Positions 42,307 to 53,240 of a stretch of DNA of 64,000 bases are shown here, one piece after another (position 1 is the first letter of the stretch; each line of letters opens with the position of its first letter). The stretch is from Psococerastis gibbosa. Lineage: Eukaryota; Arthropoda; Insecta; Psocodea; Psocidae. Below the pieces are notes generated by a model. It saw only the letters and a list, made by a program, of their open reading frames with translations, did no database searches and had not been told where the DNA came from. Both the position numbers and the translations under genes were made by a program. Location of the stretch: assembly GCA_963971405.1 (NCBI GenBank), contig OZ020492.1, positions 9,176,001 through 9,240,000 on the forward strand, given 5' to 3'.

Positions 42307-43140
42307 TTTGCTTTCCAATTTATACGTAGTATAAGGAAAGCTTTGTGACGGTCAAAATTTTCGATTCCGAGATTTCAACGGATTTACACGTTTTGGGGTC
42401 CCACGAACCCAAAAAAGTGTTTTTTACGAAATGTCTGTCTGTCGGTCTGTCTGTTCATCGATTTCCGGGCAAACTACTCGGTGGATTTGTGTGAAATTGG
42501 ACATGTAGGTTCACAAAAATCATACCTCGGGACCATTTTTTTTATTTTGGGCTAACTCAATTTGGGGGGGTTTTATTTTCAAAAAACTCCAAAAGAACGT
42601 CTAAAAAAATTATTTCTCAAAAACGGCTCCAACTATTTCTTTTAAATTCACATATATTCTAGTCGTTATTAATGTTGATAAAATTCGGGGGGTCGCTTAC
42701 CCCTTGATAGTTTGCTTCTGGGGGTAAAAAAATAAAAATAACTTAATTTTAATGAAAAATGACTAAAAAATAATTTTTCTGCGAAACCTTTCTATCGATG
42801 ATTTCTACCTTCAGGCATGTTTTAGGTGTTAAATTGAGTAGCGAAACCGGACAATTTGGTTTCCCAAAAAACTATTTGGTTTTGTGCAAAAAAAATTTTT
42901 TTGAAAAAATGAAAGCAAATTCACGCTGAAATGCATTGCGTGCCCTGCCATTATTGCTGTGTAGTAATGTGTTGGTCTATCCTATCAAGAATTTACGTCA
43001 CCTCCAGTGACGTCAGGTGAACGCCCCGCCCCCCCTCGTGATATCCGAAATTTAACCATAGGAAAATTATTTACCATGACATTAATCATTTTCTCTCCCT
43101 ACTGATTCATAAATAGGAAAGCATGTTCGAGTAAACTCGG
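42307..43140 (+). repeat. Repeat family Y, full-length unit 2
   Basis: Same start as unit 1, then continues through GGGGGTCGCTTACCCCTTGA, GTTTTAGGTGTTAAATTGAG and GCATTGCGTGCCCTGCCATT to AGGAAAGCATGTTCGAG. These segments recur inverted at 8200-8705, so about 830 bp is probably the full element. No ORF. Confidence 0.8.
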
Positions 43141-43329
43141 ACCGGTTCTTTATTAATTGTGTTGTATTTACTTGTTGTTGTTCTGACTGTTACCGATACC
43201 TATGCATTGTGGATATATAGCCTACCGGGTGTTTCAAGTCTTCCGTCCACCCCTTTTATTTCAGCTGACGGGATGAAATATTGACATGGCGTAAAAAACG
43301 TAGACCAAGTCGGGGTCAAAGTTTTTATG

Positions 43330-43775
43330 TGGTGAATCCAGGCCTGCAGCCCGATCCTGGCGATTTCGGATTGTTAGAACACCGGGGTTTATTTTTTAAT
43401 ACCGCAGTAGTAAGGTGTCACGTGACGGTGTTAAAATATGCGCGGGAAATTCAAATTAATAAATTATCAGAATACAAGAGAATTACTGAAAACGAACGCA
43501 TTGTTCAATAATTGAAGGAAATACTAATAAGCATTAAAATGTACTGGTAGAATTCTGAAATATAATAAGAATTTTAATTAATGTATATATGTATAATTAA
43601 TGTATAATGTATGTAATCTAAGGGAGAAAAAATTAAAAACTCACCAAAAATATTAATTTATCAATTTGAATTTCCCGCGCATTTTGCACTCATTTGTTTA
43701 AAACAATTTAATAAATACCGGTATTATAATAATCCCAAATCGCCATGATTGGGCTGCTGGATGTCATTGTCAAAT
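43330..43775. repeat. Fold-back element
   Basis: Left arm CCTGCAGCCCGATCCTGGCG ... GCGCGGGAAATTCAAATT pairs with right arm AATTTGAATTTCCCGCGC ... GGCGATT (as CGCCATGATTGGGCTGCTGG). Arms of about 110 bp with internal gaps. Explains the ORFs seen here. Confidence 0.65.
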
Positions 43776-44911
43776 TTCATAATGAAAATAAATGTAAATG
43801 GTGGTTTACACTGTGATGGCAGAAAAGTTGTAATCCCCTTAAGCCCCGTACACGCGGGCTTTTCCCCTAATTATCTCTGGTCGGGATTAAGTGGAGTCAG
43901 GGGGACCATTACGGCAGTTATACTGTTAATTAAAATGTTCCTCGTAAAGTTTAGATTAATGGGTGCGAGGGGATGCGGCAAGGGGCCTTTTTAAAAGCAC
44001 CAACATATAACTTGCCCATTCTTTTAAGAGGGGGTGGTCAATTTCAATTTGGATCTTTTAAAGCCCACTACTAGGCAGGCAGATGCTTGACAATATAAAA
44101 AAAAAGCTGTATACGTGAATCGTAAGAACTTTTTTTTTAAAGGATTGAGAGTTGACTTAGTGAAGGTCGAAATAAATAGCTGCAACCAGCATGCACATCA
44201 GCACATGCAGTTCGTTTCGACCACAGTAGTCACTCGCTCCTTAACTGGGTTCCGCAGGCTGCGCTAATCATCCGCTTGGACATATTTGGGCAAACAAGTC
44301 CGAATTTAGTATAGCTTGCTAGATTGTCATTGAACGTATATATATATATTGAACATATGACTGGAAGCTTGCTGTTCTTTACTGTGGCGCTACGGGGAAT
44401 GCCTGTTCAAATCACACCATCCTTTCCCGCCAGAACGCTGCGTATGTGGACAGGATGTGCGCTGCAGTTTTTAACTCGTCTGCACACATTTTGCGAGAAG
44501 TTGTTAGATAAGCATTATATGGACTATGCCCCGTCAGGAGAGGGAACACTACTCTAATTTCCTTCTGCTTTCCCTTAACTTGTGTACACCTGGTGCAGTG
44601 CCGGATTAAGCTAGCGCGGGGCCTGTAACAAATTCTGTGAAGGGACCCTTGATTTGATATAGGTTCTCAAGTTTAGGGTATTAAATAAAACAAAACTGTT
44701 ACAAATAACATTTTCTGGAATTAATATAGCAAAATATGGACAGGCGTAGGAGCGCAGAGCCCCCCCCCAATTCGAGGGGCAAGTGGCAACACTGTTGCTA
44801 CGTGGCTACTCCGGTACTGCTGTGGTAAGGGCTCTCTGATGTATATTTTTTAGTGAAGTGAAGAACCAGTAAAATCCGGGCTGATGGGCCGTGGTCGAAA
44901 TGAAAGCGAAC

Positions 44912-44956
44912 TTCCAAACGTTTAGTCAACATCTGCGGTCGACATCTTCAGTGGAA
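44912..44956 (-). ncRNA. Candidate hammerhead ribozyme, minus-strand copy
   Basis: Helix I is intact (TTCCA before and TGGAA after the core), CTGAAGA fits CUGANGA and helix II GTCGAC/GTTGAC is present. The GAAAC box reads TAAAC, so G12 is mutated and self-cleavage should be abolished. Confidence 0.55.
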
Positions 44957-44999
44957 CTGCGTAGACTTCTAAGATTGTATCTCGGAGGCTCTGCAGCGA

Positions 45000-45039
45000 C
45001 TGAAGATGTCGACCGCTGATGTTGACGAAACGTTTGGAA
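45000..45039 (+). ncRNA. Candidate hammerhead ribozyme core, plus-strand copy
   Basis: CTGAAGA (45000-45006), GTCGAC/GTTGAC helix II (45008-45013, 45021-45026), GAAAC (45027-45031), then GT, T (H17) and TGGAA. The helix I 5' strand (TTCCA) is replaced by AGCGA, so helix I would be weak in this copy. Confidence 0.55.
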
Positions 45040-45254
45040 GTTCGCTTTCATTTCGACCACGGTCCATCAACCCGGATTCTACTGGTTCTTCATTCGACTC
45101 CGGCCGTGAAAGCCTTGGCTGTTACATTATATTTTTCAGTGCTCAAGTTCTCCATTCTTATGCCAGTGGGCTAGTAGTAGCGTTTGTATTGGTCTCTTGA
45201 CTGACGACGGGTCCCACAGATAGGAAAGGTTCGTTTTCTGTTGTGGGTCAAGAA

Positions 45255-45965
45255 TCAGGATGAGTCAATCCTGTTTAGGTCGTCAGATTGCTCGTTTCCG
45301 TGTATTTTTCTGTGTCCAGGGATCCAAACGCAGCATTCTGTTATCAACCCAGATGATACCGTTGAGGTGCTGAGAGCTTTTATGGCTGCTTGACTACCCG
45401 AACATATAGGGATTCGAGGCCAAGACTTAACAGCATAAAAATATCCAAGGCTTGTCTTAATGAGGACTAATAAGGACTTTTTGTTGTTTCTATTACTATG
45501 CCAACCTAGCGGAGTTAGGGCTATAAAACCCTCTCTTACACTCAACTAGGTAGGCCCGGGACCGCCTGCTTTACATGCCCTCCGAAGCATGGCCAGATAA
45601 TGTAGCCAGTGTGGGACTCGAACCAACAACCTTTCGGGTGAAAGTCAGAGTCCGTACCACTACGCTACATTATTGTGGAAAAATCCACCTGAAGCACTGA
45701 CACATGAGCCCCTAAGTGGATTGATGCTTCGGTCTGAAGACGAGCACAATAGACGCCAGCCGCTGCTTGGCCATTCATAAGAGACCCGTCGGTCAAGAGG
45801 ATTGTTTCAATTTCCCGGATGAAAGTAGGTACCCCTTCTGCCCAGTCTTCCCACGAGGGCATCCCAGTATTGAGGCAATTGCCTGGGTTTATTATAGGGC
45901 TAGTTTTGTCCTTCGGCATCCCTCCTAGTTTTCCAAAGCTCCACTCTGGTGGTCTCATCCATATG
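45255..45965 (-). pseudogene. Degenerate LINE RNase H fragment split by a SINE
   Basis: Minus strand, upstream part (45680-45960): WEDWAEGVPTFIREIETI, then LLTDGSLMNGQAAAGVY with the TDGS motif that opens RNase H. Downstream part (45260-45460): SGSQAAIKAL and CVWIPGHRKIHGNEQSDDL, its later blocks. SINE A (45487-45672) interrupts them. Frameshifted and inactive. Confidence 0.8.
45487..45672 (-). repeat. tRNA-derived SINE family A, copy 3
   Basis: Full body with TCTATTACTATGCCAACC end and GGACTCGAACC (complement of the B box). Inserted in the LINE RNase H remnant. Confidence 0.85.
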
Positions 45966-46163
45966 ACCAAGGGCGGATTTCAGGGGGGGTCAGAGGGTCC
46001 GGACCCCCCCCCCCTAAACCCCCCAAAAAATTAACTTACACTTGCACAATGGGTTTACAGCGGTAATTAAAAATAATTATGTTTTTTAATGTTATAATCC
46101 ACTGAACCTGTCCGCTGACCCCCCCCCCCTAAATTGGAAGCAAAACCCGCCCTTGCATGTGAC
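45960..46163. mobile_element. hAT-type MITE family 1, copy 1
   Basis: Element 45968-46155, ends CAAGGGCGGATTT and AACCCGCCCTTG, flanked by CATATGAC (45960-45967) and CATGTGAC (46156-46163), an 8-bp duplication with one change. Interior holds poly-G/C runs and a shared TGTTATAATCCACTGAA block. Confidence 0.85.
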
Positions 46164-46820
46164 TGAACTTTTCAGCCTCCAATGCGCCAGTTGTGCCAAG
46201 TTCTGTAGTCAAGGAGACTTGATTTTTTTTTTCATTTGAATATATTCTGAATATTGAATTGAATTTTTTACACGTAACCACGACACTAACCACTGGATAG
46301 AATCGACAAATTTTTAAGCTGAACGACAGACGAAAAAATAGTACCTTTCAATACTGTATAATCCATACTTTACTGCTTATAGGGAGATAATTCTCCCCCA
46401 GATCTATTATGATTCGCAACAAAATGCCCCCCGTAATGAAAACCGGATCGAGGGGTGGGGGAGGGGGGAGCCTTCCTTTGCGTCATTAACAGAGAAGTGG
46501 AGCATTAGGAGCGGTAATCGCACCTCCGAGGGTAGGGACCCGGGGGCTGCCCATTTACCCCGTTGATTGGGCCCCTCCCCCTCCCCATACCCCCTATAAC
46601 CCCCCCCCCCACATGCCTATCCTGCTCCCTTTCACCCTAAAGCTTTGCTGTGTTATTAACAATTGATTATTATTTGACCTTTACCACCTCTATTGCCGTT
46701 TGACGGGCTCTTTTTAATTGCTGATTTGCTGCAAATAAACTGTTACTTGCATAGCCTACTTGCAATTTGGGTTTGCGTTGTTGTACATTTTTTGAGGTGT
46801 GCGTTTCGTATATATATATT

Positions 46821-47117
46821 ATTAGAAACAGGCGCGGATCAACGGGTTGGGCTATGGGGGCTATAGCCCCCCCCCCATTAGGTTCCTCAAAATGCGTAAA
46901 ACCCCACTATTTCAGTCCTATTTTTCACAAATTTTATCTCGGGGGACACCCCCGGGCACCCCTTGTGCTTGATTGTATTAATTACCTATAATATAGAACC
47001 CTTATTGCTCTAAAACTGCGTAACATCCCAATATTTCAGCCCTATTTTCAAATTTATTTTCGTATTTCAACTTAGCCCCCTCCTTGGTCTCATTCTAGAT
47101 CCGCGTCTGATCAGAAA
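46821..47117. mobile_element. hAT-type MITE family 3, 281 bp
   Basis: Element 46829-47109, ends CAGGCGCGGATC and GATCCGCGTCTG, flanked by ATTAGAAA (46821-46828) and ATCAGAAA (47110-47117). Interior has a CTATAGCCCCCCCCCC run and two diverged copies of an AAAACCCCACTATTTCAG-type block. Confidence 0.8.
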
Positions 47118-47149
47118 TTATTACTTTCCTATTAGTACGTTAATATAAA

Positions 47150-47420
47150 AAATTATAGCTGTGTGATGTTCGAAATTTCCGGCTTCAAGATTTCAACGGA
47201 TTTATAATATATGTTTTGAGGACCCAGGAACGCAAAGAAGTGGTTTTTAAGAAATGTCTGCCTGTCGGTACGTCATGCATCTTGTCTTATGTACCCATAA
47301 CTTTACAGTAATCATACTTCGGGGTCATATTTCTATTATGAGTTAACTCAATTTTGGGTGGTTTATTTTTCATATATATTTTAATCGTTATCAATGTGAA
47401 CAAAAACCCAAAACAAAAAA
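47150..47420 (+). repeat. Repeat family Y, diverged copy
   Basis: GATTTCAACGGATTTATA, CCCAGGAACGCAAAGAAGTG and GAAATGTCTGCCTGTCGG correspond to the family Y body at 42350-42450; the 5' end is eroded. Confidence 0.6.
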
Positions 47421-48350
47421 TAAAACAAATTCAATTTCAATAAAAAATAATTTAAAAATATTTTTTTCTGTGGTACTTCAGGTGCTTAAATAGATATACC
47501 GTACATATACAGTAGGAGTCCAATAATCCGGCACGTTCGGGACCGGCTCGGTGCCGGACTACCGAAAATTCCGGTCGATCGGGAGGTAATTATAAGAACA
47601 ATTAGGTTAATAATTAAACTACAAATACAGTATGCAAATACGATACATACAACAAAATTTATTTTACATTTCATATAATGTATGCACACGTACTGTAAAA
47701 CATATTTCACTTAGATTTAAAAAAGTCACGAATGTCTTTTTGTTTTCTTGACTTTTGGCGTTTAGTATAAAATTTATGTCAAATGATACGGTAGTCAATC
47801 ATTTCTGAAGCACCGTAGCGATGCCGGACTATCGGCCATTCCGGACTGTTGTATTCCGAACTAATGGACTTCAACTGTATCCAGAAATAATTAGAAAACC
47901 CATTTAAATTTTGCCCCAAGTTTTTTAGTGACAAGGAGTCGGTGGAGCAGAAAAAGAATTTAGCCAACCCTATTGCCGATTAGGATAAATTTTAATTGCT
48001 ATTCGTGGGATGAATAAACTTTCCGAAACTGTAACAGCTGTATTGGTGAGGTCCCAAATGCAAACCCGGCTAGAGGTTTAGTCCTAGGTGCAGCATGGCC
48101 CAGGTTTTATTACCTCATTATGAGTCTCTATACCAGGGGCTGGCAACCTGCGGCCCTTTCCATGTAAAGTTGCGGCCGACCTCTTTTTTACGGGTGAGAG
48201 ATGCAAAACATTTCGGTCTGCGGCTGTTCTTTGATATGTACTGCCTGTGCTCGGAATTACTTCAATCAGAGAATTTCATTAATGATTAAAATAAAGTACA
48301 GTATGTAATATTGTAATATATGTACAGCACATGTAATATTAATGTGCGTT
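47421..48350. other. Unassigned AT-rich stretch
   Basis: Contains CCGGCAC...GTGCCGGACTACCG and GCCGGACTATCGGCCATTCC motifs (47530-47580, 47823-47845), a repeated phrase that may mark a degenerate element. No gene seen. Confidence 0.35.
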
Positions 48351-48379
48351 CAGTATTCCCTCGAACTCTTAAGATACTC

Positions 48380-48850
48380 CGAATGGTGTATGGACCAGTG
48401 CAAAATCAGGGGAGTGAGGAAGGGAGAGAGAGAGAGGGGGGGAGAGAGTGGGAGAGAGAGGCAGAGAGAGGCCGAGAAAGATGAAGAGACAGAGAGAGAC
48501 CGAGAGAGAGACAGAGATAGAGAGAGAGAGAGAGAGAGTGGGGTATCCGTAAAAATGATGAGCTCTACGTGTTATACCAAGAACCTACGATAGCGGCCGA
48601 AATCAAGAGAGGCCGCATCAGGTGGCTAAGGCACGTGGAACGAATGCCAGACAATAGGGCTACAAGAGCAGTCCTATACAAGGGGCTCAATGGGACGACC
48701 ACGGATACGATAGCTGGACGACGTCGAGTTGGATCTAGCGACCCTTGGCGTCGATCCCTGACGAAGGAGTGCGTAGGACCGCGCAGACTGGCGTGATGTG
48801 GTAGAACAGGCCAAGACCCTTAGCGGGCCGTAGCGCCGAGGAGTAAGTAA
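48380..48850 (+). pseudogene. RTE-clade LINE C-terminus with expanded GA repeat
   Basis: EIKRGRIRWLRHVERMPDNR (48598-48660) and GRRRVG are the conserved RTE C-terminal block; the 3' end is a (GTAA)n run (48843-48856). Upstream, a coding GA-rich segment has grown into a microsatellite (48419-48540), when compared with 52041-52262. Confidence 0.78.
48419..48540 (+). repeat. (GA)n-rich microsatellite
   Basis: GAGAGA/GGGAGA tracts over about 120 bp. It is inside the LINE remnant, not a regulatory GAGA element by itself. Confidence 0.85.
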
Positions 48851-49189
48851 GTAAGCGTTCCCTCATAGGTCTTAATAAGAATTATTAGCCATGTTCCAAA
48901 TGCATGGCAGTGCCGTCCAGTGTTCCTCCTTGCCGATACATTTCAAACGATATTGGGAGTTTAAAAAAAATGGATAAAACCATTTTCACCTTATATTATA
49001 AATTTGAGTTGAGCCAGCTGTAAAAAGTGCTGGCAGCAGAATACTTTTGACCAAAGGGAGCCCTCGTTTCTGACAAGATTCTGTTAACATTGAGAAATCA
49101 AAGGTTTTTTTACAAATTTTATTTTAGGACAAAATATTATTAATTTCTTTTTTTAAAAGAAAAAAAAATGTATGTCGCATGTAAACAAT

Positions 49190-49300
49190 TAAGTGAATAT
49201 ATCTGATTGGCCTCTTCCATTGTTTCAGTAAGTAATACATAGGTGTTGAGTTACGACACGCCCCTTTTAAGTGCGCTATACCACCTTGCCTCAGATGCCG
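49190..49300 (-). repeat. SINE-like family B, 3' fragment
   Basis: TTAAGTGAATATATCTGATT, GGTGTTGAGTTACGACACGC match the minus-strand orientation of family B; the 5' head is degraded. Confidence 0.5.
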
Positions 49301-50216
49301 ATTACTTAATAAATCTTAACTCATAAAAGAAACCCCATTATAACTATAAGTAAGCATAGTCTCTTTTCATTAAGCAGCTTAATTGATAGCAACAATGTAA
49401 ACAAACACAAATGGCTGTTTTGTAAACATGTCAGTCATTTAGTTCACCCTGCTTTTTGTGCTGATTACAGCACCTATTATCACACATTATGTTATCTCGA
49501 GGGGACCACCTGTTAATATGGAGATTTCCTCTATTAGTAAAGCCTTGTTTACAAACAGCCTCAACGGAAAAACAATAAAAAAAAAATAACAACCTTCCGA
49601 GACAACTGTCTAGGATGAACAAATAATAAAAAAAGAAACTTTTAGTACGGTATTTAAATAAGTGCACAGCAATTGATGGGTCCAAAATGACGAAAATAAA
49701 AAATGAAATAAAGCTTGATATTTTTTTTCATCCCATTAAAAAATAAGGGTTATCAATTATGAGTCATAGAAAAAAAGAAGACAAAAAAAGAGAAATTGAA
49801 GCGACTAGGAGCCAAGGGGGGCAAGTGACATATTTTGCGTTTTGGAGCTAAGTTCACCAGGCTGTTACTCTAGCTGTTTTTTATCCTATAAACCAACTGG
49901 AACATAGGTATTTGTCATTTTGACAATGCTAGAATTCATGGAAAAGGGTTATACCTACACATTTTTAGTTGAATTACAAACTTTAGCCCCAATTATCTCG
50001 AATGTTTATTTTTGTCACTTGTGCCCCTTGGCCTCTAAGCACTTTAAATGAGATTGGATTCGAAAAATGCTCTTTCGACTGACAGAAGACCCAATATTTT
50101 TATTATTATATTATAGATGTAGAAGAATTAATTAATTTAAGATTTCCGCGAGTTTCGATGTGGAGCTGTTCATTGGGCTTAGGCCTGCCCCAGCGATATA
50201 AAGCTGTAATTGACCT
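49301..50216. other. Unassigned AT-rich stretch
   Basis: No element ends, coding blocks or RNA signals recognised. Confidence 0.4.
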
Positions 50217-50425
50217 TTTATTTGTTCTATTACTAAGCCAACCTAGCGCAGTTAGGGCAATAAAGTCCTCTCTCTCCCTAACACTCAACTAGGAAGGCCC
50301 GGGACTGCCTGCTTTACATGTCCTCCGAAGCATGGCCAGAAAATGTAGCAAGTGTGGGACTCGAAGCAACAACCTTTCGGGTGAAAGTCTGAGTCTGTAC
50401 CACTACTCTACATGTCCTGACATAT
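50217..50425 (-). repeat. tRNA-derived SINE family A, copy 4
   Basis: TCTATTACTAAGCCAACCTA to GTACCACTACTCTACATGTC, with a short CTCTCTCCC insertion relative to other copies. The B box position reads GGACTCGAAGC, one change. Confidence 0.85.
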
Positions 50426-51500
50426 AATAACACTTTACTTCACTTCTCTTTACCCCGAACAACAATAATAATATTAATAATAGTTTCGTAGTAATTAAAA
50501 AGGGCCCGATTTTTAGGGTAATTTTCCCTCTCAATATTAAATAAATATTAAATAAAAATATGATACTTCTATAAGCTTTTGAATTTTCCCAATTTAGCAG
50601 CAATTTAGCAGTTTGTGGGAACCTGGCAGCTATAATCTCGAATACTGCGGGTCTTCCTTTGACGTAATTGTCCCAGCACGCTGCAGGGTAATTTTTGAAT
50701 TAATAAGTAAGGTGACAATATTGTAGAAATTATTGCATAATTTCGCAATTATATAGAGGTTGTTAAGGGAGACTTTAGGGACTCAGGCTAATGGCTGTGT
50801 GAGTGAAAAACAAAATGGCAGTCTGCTATTTCCACTTGCTTTCTCATGGTTTCATTGCTGGAGTTTTTGGGAATGGGTGGGGGGGGGGGGGATTTCCGGG
50901 AGGGTTGAGACAAATGGGGGAGGGGGACCCAACTTTGAAACAAAACTTCCCATTCTACGCTAGCTTGAATTTTAATGAGAACATATAAAAGGTCTTGTTG
51001 CTCTTAAGTGCTATACTCGGAGACGAGTCCAGTTCATGCCTTTCAACTCCTGTCTGAGCGTTCCAAAGTTAGGCAAACATTGCATTGGTCCGTACATCGG
51101 TACATGCCAACTCAAAAATAATAAATTTTATTAATTTAATATTGTTCTAAGTTACATTTTCCTTTGTCTTTATGTCAAAAGAAGGCTATTTTATTAATCC
51201 CGTTTAGGATGAGCGGATTAGTGTCGTGAAATCAGGTATTCATGGGAATTTTATTTTGTAATTGGGTTCCACTTTATAACGAGTGTAATTTTCATTACGG
51301 TCGTACATACTCATCAGTGGATCTAGGATTTTTTTGGGGGCCAGTTTAAAAATGAATTATTCGTTTTGTATATTATTTGATATAAGCCTATATTTTGTCC
51401 AAAAAAAAACACTCGCGTCTAGTGCTTGGTACCTAGTATCTCCCCTTGTACACACCCTATTCAAGTGGGTATGCTCTTAAAACCAACTTCTTCTTCTTCT
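50426..51500. other. Unassigned stretch with a poly-G run
   Basis: AT-rich with GGGTGGGGGGGGGG at about 50876-50890. No gene or complete element recognised. Confidence 0.4.
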
Positions 51501-51509
51501 AGAGTTTCT

Positions 51510-51730
51510 ATCTATCCCTCGGTTGACAGCAAATGTCTAAAGTTTCCTTCTCCACTCTTGTCTATCATGTGCTGTTCCTTTTAGTGCAAGGTATAGGTGT
51601 CGCCTTCTAGGTCCTTCTGGATGTCATCCAGGATTGGTGTCTTCGACCATCCCCCATTTCTATTGAGGAGTACTTCATGTCTCAGAATATGCCCCATCCC
51701 TTTTGGCTCTTCATATTAAAATGATGACAA
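51510..51730 (-). pseudogene. LINE C-terminus fragment
   Basis: Minus strand encodes LDDIQKDLEG and, in another frame, RQEWRRKL, the W--DI--DL and D---WR blocks found at RTE-type LINE ends. Confidence 0.5.
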
Positions 51731-51825
51731 TAATAGATATTTTTTAGCTGCCCCCCCCCCCCAAATTTTGTAAGTCTGTTGTAAGTAAATTAATTACGAT
51801 ATAGTTTATCTGATGCTAAATGAGT

Positions 51826-52262
51826 TTACTCTCCTTCGCCAGTCATCGATGCCAAGGGTCTGCAGATTCCCTCGACGTCGTCCAGCCATCGCATCCGTGG
51901 TCGTCCCACTCGTCTTCTCCCTTGGGACACCTTGTGGAAGGTTGCTCTTGCAGCCCTATTGTCTGGCATTCGTTCCACGTGCCCTAGCCGCCTGATGCGG
52001 ACTCTCTTGATTTCGGCTACTATCGGAGGTTCTCGGTATATCACGTAGAGCTCGTCATTTCCACAGATACGCTACTCTCTCTGTCCCTCCCCCTCTCCCT
52101 GATTTTGCACTTGCCCATACACCTTTCGGAACATCTTACGCTCCCACATTTCAGGCAGCTCCTCCTTTGACCCAACACGGGCCCTCCCAAAAAATGGGCT
52201 GGATCCGTCCCTGCTATACCCACTACTCTCTTCCAATTATTAGAAAATGTCCTACTATACAA
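51826..52262 (-). pseudogene. RTE-clade LINE C-terminus
   Basis: Minus strand encodes EIKRVRIRRLGHVERMPDNR then GRRRVGRPRMRWLDDVEGI, the typical RTE tail. Upstream on the same strand MGKCKIRERGRDRESSVSVE corresponds to the GA-expanded region at 48380-48560. Confidence 0.8.
52145..52216 (-). repeat. hAT-type MITE family 2, terminal fragment
   Basis: Minus strand CAGGGACGGATCCAGCCCAT then GTGTTGGGTCAAAGGAGGAG, matching the start of 54194-54371. The other end is missing. Confidence 0.6.
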
Positions 52263-52399
52263 AATAATTGTGATGCATACCTGTCCAAATTCCTTAAAAA
52301 TGGCCTGCTTTCCAAATCAATTGTCTTATTTGTCTTATTGGAAAGAAAACAAAACCAAAACAAACATAAAATCCCCTCCTTTTCCTTTATCCCCCCCCC

Positions 52400-52850
52400 C
52401 TCCTACATAACCCATTAGGGCAAGTCCATTTGAAGTGTATGGGATTGGAAGGACTGACATAAACCATTTCCCAACCATTGAGCATGGATTTCAATCTATA
52501 CAAAATGTTTCCAAAGTGTTAGACTCCAGCTCAGGAATATATTTACTTGATTACACATAAAAGCAATTGTAGTAAAAGCTCAGCTTCAGACAGCCTCATG
52601 AATACAGTGATGGCTCCTAATCCCTCCTAATCTATACCCTTTTCGCTATCTAACACATTTTCCTTACTGCGAAAAATCATAAATGCCCAATTTATCATTT
52701 CCGAAGGCTGTTTTTTCTTCTAGGGGTATTTTTCTTGGTGGATTTTAACCTTTTTGCGTCGGAAATATCGTTGGGTAGTTTTTCCTCTCTTATTATCCAA
52801 ATATTTAACTATGACTTACTTATTTTGTCTCAAATTTTACTGGTGAACAG
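52400..52850. other. Unassigned stretch
   Basis: A poly-C run at about 52391-52400 and otherwise AT-rich sequence; no feature recognised. Confidence 0.4.
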
Positions 52851-52856
52851 TATACT

Positions 52857-53042
52857 ATGTGTCAGGACATTTAGAGTAGTGGTACCCTGCGACTTTCACC
52901 CGAAAGATTGTCGGTTGGTACTTTTTCTGGCCATGCTTCGGAGGGAATGTAAAGCGCGCGGTCACGGGCCTTCCTAGCTAAGTGTAAGGGAGGGCTATAT
53001 AGCCCTAACTCCACTACGGTGGCTTAGTAATAGAACAAAAAG
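52857..53042 (+). repeat. tRNA-derived SINE family A, copy 5 (sense)
   Basis: Head GTCAGGACATTTAGAGTAGT carries the A-box region; B box is degraded (GTCGGTTGGTAC). Body and end (GGTGGCTTAGTAATAGAACA) intact. Confidence 0.85.
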
Positions 53043-53094
53043 TCAATATTTATTTATTTATTTTTATACTTGATGTGATTCAAATTAGCACAAG

Positions 53095-53240
53095 GTTAAT
53101 TGCATACAAACAATTAAATGAATGTATCCGATGTACCTCTTCAGTCGCCTCTGTAGGTTAGTACCCGTGTTGAGTTACGACACGCCTTCGATCGCATGGC
53201 ATGCAGAGACTCGCACAAGCACCACCACGGTCCACGCAAC
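53095..53240 (-). repeat. SINE-like family B, copy 4
   Basis: AATGAATGTATCCGATGTAC, TTCAGTCGCCTCTGTAGG, GTGTTGAGTTACGACACGCC and GAGACTCGCACAAGCACC are the complement of the family at 26315-26460. It follows SINE A by about 50 bp, the same arrangement as in the Mnx intron but in swapped order. Confidence 0.7.

Larger units (their letters stand above)
44870..45110. repeat. Hairpin/hammerhead family, double copy
   Basis: GAAGAACCAGTAAAATCCGG (left) pairs with CCGGATTCTACTGGTTCTTC (right), and each arm carries a ribozyme-like core: one on the minus strand (44912-44956) and one on the plus strand (45000-45039). Confidence 0.75.

Noticed and set aside
42045..42329. 94-codon ORF rich in CLSV repeats
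   Set aside because: Translation of a CTGT microsatellite within repeat family Y.
48342..48593. ORF with an ERERE-rich stretch
   Set aside because: GA microsatellite inside a LINE remnant, not a charged-helix protein.
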